From NCBI RefSeq assembly GCF_004118675.1, contig NZ_SDHZ01000002.1, positions 1,550,001 to 1,614,000 on the forward strand: a stretch of DNA of 64,000 bases, given 5' to 3'. Below the pieces are notes generated by a model, which was not told the origin of the DNA, ran no database searches, and worked only from the letters and a program-made list of their open reading frames with translations. The position numbers and the translations under genes were made by a program. This document shows, one piece after another, positions 1 through 7,729 of the stretch; position 1 is the stretch's first letter, and every line of letters begins with the position of its first letter. The DNA comes from Filimonas effusa. Its GTDB lineage: Bacteria > Bacteroidota > Bacteroidia > Chitinophagales > Chitinophagaceae.

Positions 1-18
1 GATGTAGAATGGTAGGGT

Positions 19-1185
19 TTATACTTCTTCTGTTGAAGGGGTTACTGCTTTCAGCTGGTTGATCTCTTCCTGTAAAAGATCCAGGAATTCATCGACCTGC
101 TTGCGGGCAATGGCCAGTGAAGGCAGTAAACGAATTACGTTTGGTTTTGCTTCGCCGGTAAATACCTGATGTTTGTATAACAGGTTTTTCTTCAGGTCTT
201 TTAAGTCTTCGGGAACATCGAAGCCAATCATCAGCCCGCGGCCTCTTACGTTTTCGATTCCTTTTACGGCTTTCAGCCTGTTGAGCAAATACATACCACG
301 CTGACGGGCCTGTTCGATAAGGTTATCTTTTTCCAGCACTTCCAGTACTGCAAGGGCTGCTGCGCAGGCTAACTGGTTGCCTCCGAAAGTTGTTCCCAGC
401 ATGCCGTATTTAGGCTTGATGTGTGGTGCAATAAGGATACCGCCAATAGGGAATCCATTGCCCATGCCTTTTGCCATGGTATAGATATCGGCATTTACGC
501 CTGCATAGTCGTGTGAGAAGAATTTGCCGCTTCTGCCGTAACCACACTGTACGGAATCGGCGATATACAATGCACCGTATTCATCGCAAAGGCTACGGAT
601 CTTTTGCAGGAATGATTCAGCAGCTATGTTGATACCTCCTACGCCCTGGATACCTTCGATGATAACAGAAGATATTTCTCCGCCCTGTGCTTTGAAGCAG
701 GCTTCGAGTGCTTTTTCATCGTTATAGGGTAGGAAGATAACATTATCGGTTTGGTTTACCGGCGCTACGATAGCGGGGTTATCGGTTGTTGCCACAGCCA
801 GTGAGGTACGGCCGTGGAACGATTTGTTGAATGCGATGATCTTTTTTCTGCCATTTACAAAAGAAGCCAGTTTCAATGCATTCTCATTGGCTTCGGCTCC
901 GGAGTTACAAAGGAAGAGCTGGTAATCTTCTTTGCCGCTCACTTTGCCGAGCTTTTCCGCCAGTTCTTTTTGGATGGGGAGGTGAACAGAGTTGGAATAG
1001 AAGGCAATTTTTTCCAACTGCTCTTCTATTCTTGCCACCCAAAGGGGGTGTGTATGTCCTATAGAGATCACTGCGTGACCACCATACATATCGAGATATT
1101 GAACGCCATCGGCATCCCAAACGTAGGATCCTTGTGCCTTTACAATAGTAATATCATTAACCGGGTAAACGTCGAATAGTTTCAT
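19..1185 (-). CDS. argD: Acetylornithine/succinylornithine aminotransferase family (ArgD-like)
   Basis: PLP-dependent class III aminotransferase of 388 residues, the usual ArgD length. It should convert N-acyl-glutamate semialdehyde to N-acyl-ornithine in cytosolic arginine synthesis. Visible family marks are the NSGAEANENALKLA segment near residue 94, an IADSVQCGYGRSG segment near residue 208 (the family usually has DEVQ; here it is DSVQ), and the PLP lysine in TMAKGMGNG at residue 239. It lies 45 bp downstream of argC on the same strand and is the last gene of the operon visible here; more arg genes may follow beyond the left edge. In Bacteroides this pathway can use succinylated rather than acetylated intermediates, so the acyl group cannot be decided from this gene alone. 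Confidence 0.93.
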   Translation of the reverse strand: MKLFDVYPVNDITIVKAQGSYVWDADGVQYLDMYGGHAVISIGHTHPLWVARIEEQLEKIAFYSNSVHLPIQKELAEKLGKVSGKEDYQLFLCNSGAEANENALKLASFVNGRKKIIAFNKSFHGRTSLAVATTDNPAIVAPVNQTDNVIFLPYNDEKALEACFKAQGGEISSVIIEGIQGVGGINIAAESFLQKIRSLCDEYGALYIADSVQCGYGRSGKFFSHDYAGVNADIYTMAKGMGNGFPIGGILIAPHIKPKYGMLGTTFGGNQLACAAALAVLEVLEKDNLIEQARQRGMYLLNRLKAVKGIENVRGRGLMIGFDVPEDLKDLKKNLLYKHQVFTGEAKPNVIRLLPSLAIARKQVDEFLDLLQEEINQLKAVTPSTEEV

Positions 1186-1230
1186 ACTTGCTGGTTCCCG
1201 AAAGGGAATTAATTGTTTAATAAAAGATCA

Positions 1231-2226
1231 TTAGAAGTAACCTGCTTTCAGTTTCAGTGCTGCAGACTCCTCCAAGCCAAATAAGAGGTTCATGTTTTGA
1301 ACCGCCTGGCCGCTTGCGCCTTTGAGCAGGTTATCGATAGCTGAGTGAACAACTATTTTATTCCCCTGCTTTTCTACATAGATCAATGCTTTATTGGTAT
1401 TCACGACTTGTTTAAGGTCGATCATCGTATCGCTGACGTGAGTAAAGGCTGCAGTAGCGTAGAAGTCTGCAAAAATTCGTCGGACCTCTTCGACAGGTAA
1501 ACCGCAGTCGAGGGTGGAGCTGATATAGATACCTCTTGTAAAGTCGCCGCGCCAGGGGACGAAGTGTACCCCTCTTTCTGAACCTGCGGCAGCAGGGAAA
1601 TCGTCCTGCAGCTGGTGGAGGCTCTGGTGGATCTCTTTAATATGCTGGTGTTGCAAGGCTTTATACGCCTGGATATTATTTGCTCTCCAGCTAAAATGTG
1701 AAGTACCGCTCAGGCTTTGGCCTGCGCCTGTAGAACCTGTGATGCCTGTAGTATAGATATCACCGAGCATACCTGCTTTAGCGAGCGGCAGCAAACCGAG
1801 CTGCAGCGCTGTAGCAAAGCATCCGGGGTTGGCGATGTTATGAGCGCTTTGAATGGCGGCTTTGTTCAGTTCGGGTAATCCGTATACGAAGGACCTGTTG
1901 CCGATCGAGGCTGTAGCTTTGAGACGAAAGTCCTGTGACAGATCAATGATCTTAATATGTTCCGCGATGTTGTTTGCTTCCAGGAATTTGCGGGCATCGC
2001 CGTGGCCTACGCAAAGGAAAAGCACGTCGATATCATCGTGCAGTTCGCCGGAAAATTCAAGATCGGTATCGCCGAGCAGGTCGGCATGTACTTTACTTAC
2101 AGGATTACCTGCATTGCTGGAACTATTAACGAAGGCAATATTTACTCCGGGGTGGTTGATGAGCAACCTGATGAGTTCTCCTCCGGTATACCCGGCACCA
2201 CCTATTATGCCTGCTTTTATTGCCAT
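1231..2226 (-). CDS. argC: N-acetyl-gamma-glutamyl-phosphate reductase
   Basis: NADPH-dependent reductase that makes N-acyl-glutamate semialdehyde from the acyl phosphate in arginine synthesis. The 331-residue protein opens with the nucleotide-binding GGAGYTGGEL segment (residues 9-18) and carries the catalytic cysteine in NPGCFAT (C136). A GSERGVHFVPWRGDF segment in the C-terminal half fits the substrate-binding region. It sits between argG (63 bp upstream) and argD (45 bp downstream) on the minus strand, consistent with one operon. Start ATG is the only good one and the length is normal. In some Bacteroidetes the substrate is N-succinyl rather than N-acetyl; the sequence does not decide this. 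Confidence 0.95.
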   Translation of the reverse strand: MAIKAGIIGGAGYTGGELIRLLINHPGVNIAFVNSSSNAGNPVSKVHADLLGDTDLEFSGELHDDIDVLFLCVGHGDARKFLEANNIAEHIKIIDLSQDFRLKATASIGNRSFVYGLPELNKAAIQSAHNIANPGCFATALQLGLLPLAKAGMLGDIYTTGITGSTGAGQSLSGTSHFSWRANNIQAYKALQHQHIKEIHQSLHQLQDDFPAAAGSERGVHFVPWRGDFTRGIYISSTLDCGLPVEEVRRIFADFYATAAFTHVSDTMIDLKQVVNTNKALIYVEKQGNKIVVHSAIDNLLKGASGQAVQNMNLLFGLEESAALKLKAGYF

Positions 2227-2288
2227 ACTTAATCAATTAAATAAATGAAACGATATTGGTCTTCTGCCGTTGCGGTAACGGGGAGCCA

Positions 2289-3488
2289 TTATTTTTCAGC
2301 ATCGGCTTTCACCAAGTGGAACATGGCGGTTTGGTTACCGAAGATCTTTGTGAATCCACGTACATCTTCGCCCGTCCAGCCGTTGTTCATTTCACCGTAT
2401 TTACCAAACTTGCTGCTCATAAGATCGTAAGCCGATTCAATACCAATTACCTGGAAGAAACCAGGCTGCAACAACACATAGGCGTCGCCTGTTACGGTAG
2501 CCTGTGAGCTTTGCAGGAATGCTTCGATATCGCGCATTACCGGATCGAGGATCTGGCCTTCGTGCAGCCAGTTGCCGTAGAAGTTAGCGATATTGTCTTT
2601 CCAGCTGAGCTGCCATTTGGTGAGAACGTGTTTCTCCAGGGCATGGTGTGCTTTAATGATAACCATAGGAGCGGCGGCTTCGAAACCTACACGTCCTTTG
2701 ATACCAATGATAGTGTCACCTACGTGAATATCCCTGCCTATTCCATAGGCGCCTGCAATAGCCTGGAGGAATTGGATGGCTTCGGATGGATGACCGAATT
2801 TTTTATCGTTTACGGCTGTCAACTCACCATTGATGAAGGAGAGTTTTACTTCTTCCTTACCTGTTTTGGTTATTTGTGTAGGCCAAGCTTCTTCGGGCAG
2901 CAGTCCTTTGGAAGAAAGCGTTTCTCTTCCGCCCACGCTGGTACCCCAGAGGCCTTTGTTGATAGAGTAAGCAGCTTTTTCGAAGTTCATTTCAACACCT
3001 TTTGATTTGAGGTATTCGATCTCTGCTTCGCGGCTGAGTTTCAGATCACGGATGGGGGTAAGGATCTCGACGCCGGGGATCATGATATTAAATACCATAT
3101 CGAACCTCACCTGGTCGTTACCTGCGCCGGTGCTGCCGTGTGCTACTGCGTCGGCATTGAGTTTTTTCGCATGTTCGGCGATATGAAGGGCCTGCACCAG
3201 GCGTTCGGCGCTTACGCTTAAGGGATACGTGTTATTCTTGAGGATGTTACCAAATACCAGGTATTTGATAATGCGATCGTAATACCCTTTTACCGCGTTA
3301 ATGGTAGTATGTGATTTCACGCCTAGTTTATAGGCATGCGCTTCAATTTTTGTAAGTTCTTCATCGCTGAAGCCGCCAGTATTTACGATAACGCTATGCA
3401 CCTCATAACCTTTGTCTTCGCCGAGGTATTTCACGCAATAAGTAGTATCCAAGCCGCCGCTAAAGCCGAGTACGATTTTTTTCGCCAC
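2289..3488 (-). CDS. argG: Argininosuccinate synthase
   Basis: Joins citrulline and aspartate with ATP to form argininosuccinate. The 399-residue protein has the PP-loop SGGLDTT at residues 10-16 near the N-terminus and the conserved AHGSTGAGNDQVRFD stretch around residue 115, both hallmarks of ArgG. The C-terminal tail ends in a lysine-rich segment, as usual. It starts 18 bp after the stop of the GNAT gene and is followed by argC, so it is the second gene of the arginine operon. Length and start agree with the family. Confidence 0.96.
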   Translation of the reverse strand: MAKKIVLGFSGGLDTTYCVKYLGEDKGYEVHSVIVNTGGFSDEELTKIEAHAYKLGVKSHTTINAVKGYYDRIIKYLVFGNILKNNTYPLSVSAERLVQALHIAEHAKKLNADAVAHGSTGAGNDQVRFDMVFNIMIPGVEILTPIRDLKLSREAEIEYLKSKGVEMNFEKAAYSINKGLWGTSVGGRETLSSKGLLPEEAWPTQITKTGKEEVKLSFINGELTAVNDKKFGHPSEAIQFLQAIAGAYGIGRDIHVGDTIIGIKGRVGFEAAAPMVIIKAHHALEKHVLTKWQLSWKDNIANFYGNWLHEGQILDPVMRDIEAFLQSSQATVTGDAYVLLQPGFFQVIGIESAYDLMSSKFGKYGEMNNGWTGEDVRGFTKIFGNQTAMFHLVKADAEK

Positions 3489-3506
3489 AGTTAATGGTTT
3501 GTAGAG

Positions 3507-4187
3507 TTAGAAATTAAGAAAAGCATGGAAAAGCGATTTTCTGCTGCCGGATTTTTTCCTGAACAGGAATTGTTTGAAGCGCAGTAACCGTTCGTATATT
3601 TTGCTTTTCTTTTCGAAGTATTCTTTGGTTTCCTTGGGTTCGTAATGATCCTGTGGATCGTAGAGCATGGCGGTGCACATACAGTTTTTCCTGTCTTTGG
3701 ACATCAGGATATCGTAGTTCACGCAGCTTTTACATCCTGCCCAGAAAGATTCGTCGTCCGTTAATTCGGAGTAGGTAACGGGTTCGTAGCCCAGTTCGCT
3801 GTTGATTTTCATCACAGCGAGGCCTGTGGTGAGGCCGAATATTTTAGATTCGGGATATTTTTCCCTGGAGAGGTCGAATATTCTTCTTTTGATGCGTTTG
3901 GCAACGCCTGTTTTGCGGTATTTGGGAGAAACGATCAGCCCGGAGTTAGCGACGAATTTGCCGTGGCTCCATTCCTCGATATAGCAGAAGCCAACCCAGT
4001 CGTTATCGGTTGTGAGTGCTATTACGGCTTTGCCTTCGAGCATTTTATGGGCTACATAGTCCGGAGAACGTTTAGCGATACCTGTACCTCTGGCTTTTGC
4101 CGAAGATTCCATTTCATCGGTGATAATGCTGGCGAGGTGTACATCGCCACTATTGGCTACACGAACTATTATATCTTGATATTCCAC
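3507..4187 (-). CDS. GNAT-family acyltransferase heading the arginine operon
   Basis: 226-residue protein with a GNAT N-acetyltransferase fold: the GLIVSPKYRKTGVAKRIKRR segment (residues about 82-101) resembles the acetyl-CoA-binding R/Q-x-x-G-x-A/G loop. A C-terminal extension with several cysteines (CKSC, then CMC about 15 residues on) follows. It is the first gene of the arginine operon, 18 bp ahead of argG. GNAT genes at this position are common in Bacteroidetes arginine operons, so it is a good candidate for the step that acylates glutamate, in place of a classical ArgA or ArgJ; this is inference from context. The start read here is GTG at 4187; an upstream ATG (4194) is out of frame. 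The Cys-rich tail is unusual for a plain GNAT and may bind a metal. Confidence 0.75.
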   Translation of the reverse strand: MEYQDIIVRVANSGDVHLASIITDEMESSAKARGTGIAKRSPDYVAHKMLEGKAVIALTTDNDWVGFCYIEEWSHGKFVANSGLIVSPKYRKTGVAKRIKRRIFDLSREKYPESKIFGLTTGLAVMKINSELGYEPVTYSELTDDESFWAGCKSCVNYDILMSKDRKNCMCTAMLYDPQDHYEPKETKEYFEKKSKIYERLLRFKQFLFRKKSGSRKSLFHAFLNF

Positions 4188-4275
4188 TATTCATTAATTG
4201 AATCTAATACAGAAAATACAGTAAGAGAGAGGTACAAAAACAGTGCGAAATGATGTGCGCTGATTTTGTATTTGT

Positions 4276-4330
4276 GATAATCCCTGACCGGCGGAGAATG
4301 GGTGCCGGACTATTCAGAGGAGGGAATATC
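4276..4330 (-). ncRNA. Foldable leader element, two-tiered stem
   Basis: GATAATCCCT (4276-4285) pairs with AGGGAATATC (4321-4330) at nine of ten positions. Inside it, CCGGC (4288-4292) pairs with GCCGG (4304-4308) around an 11-nt loop. The asymmetric internal loop and the position 90-140 nt ahead of the first gene suggest a structured leader RNA. It matches no class I recognise. Confidence 0.35.
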
Positions 4331-4367
4331 AAATTCTAGATCGTCGGAGCAGATACGGGGAGTTAAG

Positions 4368-4418
4368 GTTACCCAAAAGGTTAACACCGCCCTCGAAGAG
4401 GGGATGATAAGCTGTTAA
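4368..4418 (-). ncRNA. Foldable leader element with two competing stems
   Basis: CCCTC and GAGGG (4390-4394, 4398-4402) form a 5-bp stem with a GAA loop, enclosed by TTAACA (4381-4386) pairing with TGTTAA (4413-4418). The same TTAAC arm can instead pair with GTTACCC at 4368-4374 across an AAAA loop with one mismatch. The two pairings are mutually exclusive, which is the layout expected of a switch or attenuator. No known riboswitch class was recognised. Confidence 0.35.
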
Positions 4419-4560
4419 GTTACGATATCCTATGTACTGTTTCAACGTCAATTCTGTATGAAAAGGTGATCCAAAAATTGTTTTTGAAGGCGTAAAAGTA
4501 CAATAGTTTGGAAAACCTGTGGATATTTTTTTATGAAATAAAGATTAATATTTGAAATCG

Positions 4561-7557
4561 TTAGTTACGACCGCGTCCGCCGCCGAATCCGCCGCCATAT
4601 CCACCTCCCATACCTCTTGGTCCGCCTTCGCCGCGACCACGGCCATCGCCCCAGAAATTGGGCATTTTTTGTCCGCCAAAGCGACGGAGGTTGTAAGTGA
4701 AGGTGAGCATGAAATAACGTGTAAGTACCTTATTCTGAACGTCCTGGATATAGTTTTCGGTGATGTTACGGGTGATGCTTACGTTTTGATTCAGCAGGTC
4801 GTACACAGAGAATTTGATTTCACCGGTCTTGTCTTTAAACAGCAGCCGGCCGAAGCTTGCATTCCATAGTGGTACGCTGGTATTAAGTCCGGCACCGCGG
4901 CCATAGTAGCGGTAATCGAAATCGGTTGAGGCTATCCATCCGTTGTTGGTATAGTAGGTTAATTCGGTTTCAACCGTCTGGGAAAAATAGTTACCATTCT
5001 GGCTTGACTGAATGGAGTAGGTAGCTACGTTATAGGTGGAGCGTGAGGTAAAGTTCATGTCGAAGTTATTCGCGAGGTTGGTTGTCCAGCGAATAGTACC
5101 TCCGAAAGCGTAGTTGCGGTTTTTGTTGAGCACGGCATTACCCAGCGCGGTATCGTTCTGCAGGTTTACGGAAGCGGAATGCGAAAGGTTACCGCCGAAA
5201 CTGAGGTTAGACTTCGGTGTTTTCAGCGGGAAGCCGTAGTTGAACGACATTCCCATGTTATAGTTACCATTGAGGTTCACAGGTTTTGTGATTTGGGCGC
5301 CTACAGGCGTTTCGACATCGGAAGGTAATTGAATATCAGCAGGTAATGCAACACCACGGCGAACTGTAACCACATAATTGCCTACCCTGTTGTTTTCGAT
5401 GGTGGCATTGAAATTCAGGAAGAAGTTACGGTTGGTAGTAACGTTGAATGTATTGTATTGCAGCCGGAACTGGTGGTTGAAAGCCTGTTTCAATGCCGGA
5501 TTACCCAGTTTGATGTTCAAAGGATCGGAGTTATCGGTAACATCCTGCAGCTGCTGAACGCTGGGCTGGCTGGTACGGCCGTCGTAGTTAAAACGCAGTG
5601 ACTTTTGCTTGCTGGGGTTGAAAGTGAGCGATGCCGTTGGGAACAGGTTCTTAAACGACTGGTTGATATCCGAGTTCTTGCTTCTGTTTATGCTGGAGAG
5701 GTCGGAATACTGGATGCCGGTACCTATGCTGGCTGTTATTTTCTCGTACTGAACGCGATAGTTCAATGCAATGCGGTTTGATGCGTTGGTATTCTCGAAC
5801 CGGTTGCTGAGGTTGGAGTCGAGCACGTTATAATCGTGTGTAGCCGCGTTGTAGTTATAAGTACGGCGGTCGGAAGTATTAACGTTGTAGGAATAGTTAT
5901 AGTTTATTTCGACCAGGTGGTGATTCATCAGCGGTTCGGTATAGGAGAAGTTAGCGCTGATATTTTTGCCATCGGTATTTGAGAAGTTGCGCTGGTTCAC
6001 GGTATCGGTAACATAGTTGGTACCGGTTTCGTCGAAGGTGTTGGTAACGGTAAAGGCGTTGCCGTTGCCGTTATTTGAATTGTAGCCACCCTGAACGGCC
6101 AAAGAAGCCGTTCTACCCCTTTTTTTGAACTTATGGCGGAAAAGCATTTCGAGATTAGCCCTGTATCCGTCGTTTTCGTTATCGGACCTGTAGGTGCTGT
6201 TGTTGATATTGATGCCTTTGTTGTTCACGATGGAGGTAGTACGATCGCTGGTATTATCTGTTTGCTGGTAAGAGACATCGGGGCGCAGGATAATTGCGTT
6301 GTTGGAATCTATTTGCTGCTCGAGGTTGAAATTGAAGCGGTGGTTCTGGTTTTTGCTGCGTGCAATAGTATTCTGGTTTGAGATATTGGAGGTATCCTTT
6401 GTCACAAATGTTTCGGTGCGGGATTGCTGGTCTCTGTTAACGGACTGGTTGTTATAAGAGTAGCTGCCTGAGGCGCTGGCTTTGGCGCTCCACATATCGT
6501 TGTAGTTGATGCCGCCTGCGTAAGATGTTGTCAAGCCTGATGATCCGCCACCGAAGTTGCCTCCCATGATATTGCGGCCACGGCCGCCGCCTCCACCGCC
6601 TCTGCCACCGCCCCCTCCTCCTCTGCCGCCGCCTCCGAAAGAGCCACCGCCGCCAAAAGAACCAAGAAAGTCCTGGGTAGAGAAGCTTTGTTTATTCACA
6701 TTATTTGCCTGGGCGACCAACGAAAGCTGCCTGGTACCGTTGAAACTATTGAGTGAAAGGCCGGTTTCGAAAAGTCCTTTTTCATCGGAGCCGGAGCCGC
6801 CGCCGGCTATCATTTTACCAAAGTAGCCATGGCGTTTATCCTTTTTTGTTACAATGTTGATGGTTTTAACCCTGTTACCGTCGTCGAAGCCGGTGAAGGC
6901 GCTTTGATCGCTCTGTGCATCGTAAAGCTGGATTTTGTCGATCACGTCGGGGGGCAGGTTTTTGGTGGCCATTTGGGGGTCATCGCCAAAGAAGCGTTTA
7001 CCATCGACCAGTATCCGAGTCACCTGTTGTCCCTGGGCTGTGATGGTTCCGTCTTTATCCACTTCTACGCCCGGCAGTTTTTTCAGCAGGTCTTCGGCCA
7101 CAGCATTTGGTTTGGTTTTGAAGCTGCCGGCATTGAATTCAACTGTATCTTTTTTTACGGCTATGGGTGGAGAGGAGCGGATGACGACACCTTCGAGGGT
7201 ATTTGCTTCCTGTTGCAAATAGACGGTACCTATTTCGATATAAGGGCTTGCAGGAAGTACCGATACGTTCTTGTAAGCGGCTTCGTAACCCTGGAAATTA
7301 ATATGCAGTATGTAGCGGCCGGTATCTACTTTTTCGAAGACAAAACTGCCATTATCCTGTGAAAGGACATAAGCGACGAGGGAAGAGTCGCTTCTTTTCA
7401 GCAGGCTTATGGTAGCTGCTTTCAGGTTTTCTTTTTGCGTAGAATCGGCAAGCCGCCCTTTTACGGTTCCATTGCCCTGTGCAAAAGCAGCAGTGCTCCA
7501 GCAAAAAATAGCCAAAGCAGTCAGAGACAACAAACGGGCAAGCGGTTTCTTCTTCAT
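4561..7557 (-). CDS. Outer-membrane beta-barrel protein with Gly/Arg-rich tracts
   Basis: 998-residue outer-membrane protein. A signal peptide (first about 26 residues, ending AAFAQ) is followed by a carboxypeptidase-regulatory-like beta domain (about 30-110), a TonB-plug-like region with AEDLLKKLPGVEVDKDG near residue 150, and a long Asn-rich barrel. This layout fits the outer membrane protein beta-barrel family (PF14905-like), whose substrates are mostly unknown. Two glycine-rich tracts stand out: an internal run of GGGGGGR units around residues 297-339 and a C-terminal Gly/Arg tail after the last barrel strand. It is a single-gene unit upstream of the arginine operon. A tail-less relative of similar layout lies at 24866-27709. 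Confidence 0.85.
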   Translation of the reverse strand: MKKKPLARLLSLTALAIFCWSTAAFAQGNGTVKGRLADSTQKENLKAATISLLKRSDSSLVAYVLSQDNGSFVFEKVDTGRYILHINFQGYEAAYKNVSVLPASPYIEIGTVYLQQEANTLEGVVIRSSPPIAVKKDTVEFNAGSFKTKPNAVAEDLLKKLPGVEVDKDGTITAQGQQVTRILVDGKRFFGDDPQMATKNLPPDVIDKIQLYDAQSDQSAFTGFDDGNRVKTINIVTKKDKRHGYFGKMIAGGGSGSDEKGLFETGLSLNSFNGTRQLSLVAQANNVNKQSFSTQDFLGSFGGGGSFGGGGRGGGGGGRGGGGGGRGRNIMGGNFGGGSSGLTTSYAGGINYNDMWSAKASASGSYSYNNQSVNRDQQSRTETFVTKDTSNISNQNTIARSKNQNHRFNFNLEQQIDSNNAIILRPDVSYQQTDNTSDRTTSIVNNKGININNSTYRSDNENDGYRANLEMLFRHKFKKRGRTASLAVQGGYNSNNGNGNAFTVTNTFDETGTNYVTDTVNQRNFSNTDGKNISANFSYTEPLMNHHLVEINYNYSYNVNTSDRRTYNYNAATHDYNVLDSNLSNRFENTNASNRIALNYRVQYEKITASIGTGIQYSDLSSINRSKNSDINQSFKNLFPTASLTFNPSKQKSLRFNYDGRTSQPSVQQLQDVTDNSDPLNIKLGNPALKQAFNHQFRLQYNTFNVTTNRNFFLNFNATIENNRVGNYVVTVRRGVALPADIQLPSDVETPVGAQITKPVNLNGNYNMGMSFNYGFPLKTPKSNLSFGGNLSHSASVNLQNDTALGNAVLNKNRNYAFGGTIRWTTNLANNFDMNFTSRSTYNVATYSIQSSQNGNYFSQTVETELTYYTNNGWIASTDFDYRYYGRGAGLNTSVPLWNASFGRLLFKDKTGEIKFSVYDLLNQNVSITRNITENYIQDVQNKVLTRYFMLTFTYNLRRFGGQKMPNFWGDGRGRGEGGPRGMGGGYGGGFGGGRGRN

Positions 7558-7729
7558 AAACGTTACCTGGTTGGTTTTATATAGCGTTATTACCGGGTAT
7601 GTAAAAGTAATTACTGAATGTATTGCCGGGGCATATTATCGGTAACTTGATGGTGCCTTTAGGTAATTTACGAAAGTTGTAGTAGATAGCAGGTAAAATT
7701 CATTCTTAAGATAACTGTTTGCAAACCAC

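Larger units (their letters stand above)
4188..4560 (-). promoter_or_regulatory. Leader region of the arginine operon
   Basis: 373 bp without a gene between the barrel gene (4561) and the GNAT gene. On the minus strand a TTG (4503-4501), 21 bp, then AATTTTTG (4479-4472) is a fair match to the Bacteroidetes -33/-7 promoter; it would give a leader of roughly 270 nt. The leader contains two foldable elements listed separately. No leader peptide rich in arginine codons was noticed. The assignment as a 5' leader rests on gene order and the promoter match, not on transcript data. Confidence 0.45.

Noticed and set aside
6557-6826. Proline-rich plus-strand frame
   Set aside because: It is the antisense shadow of the Gly-rich tract of the barrel gene at 4561-7557.
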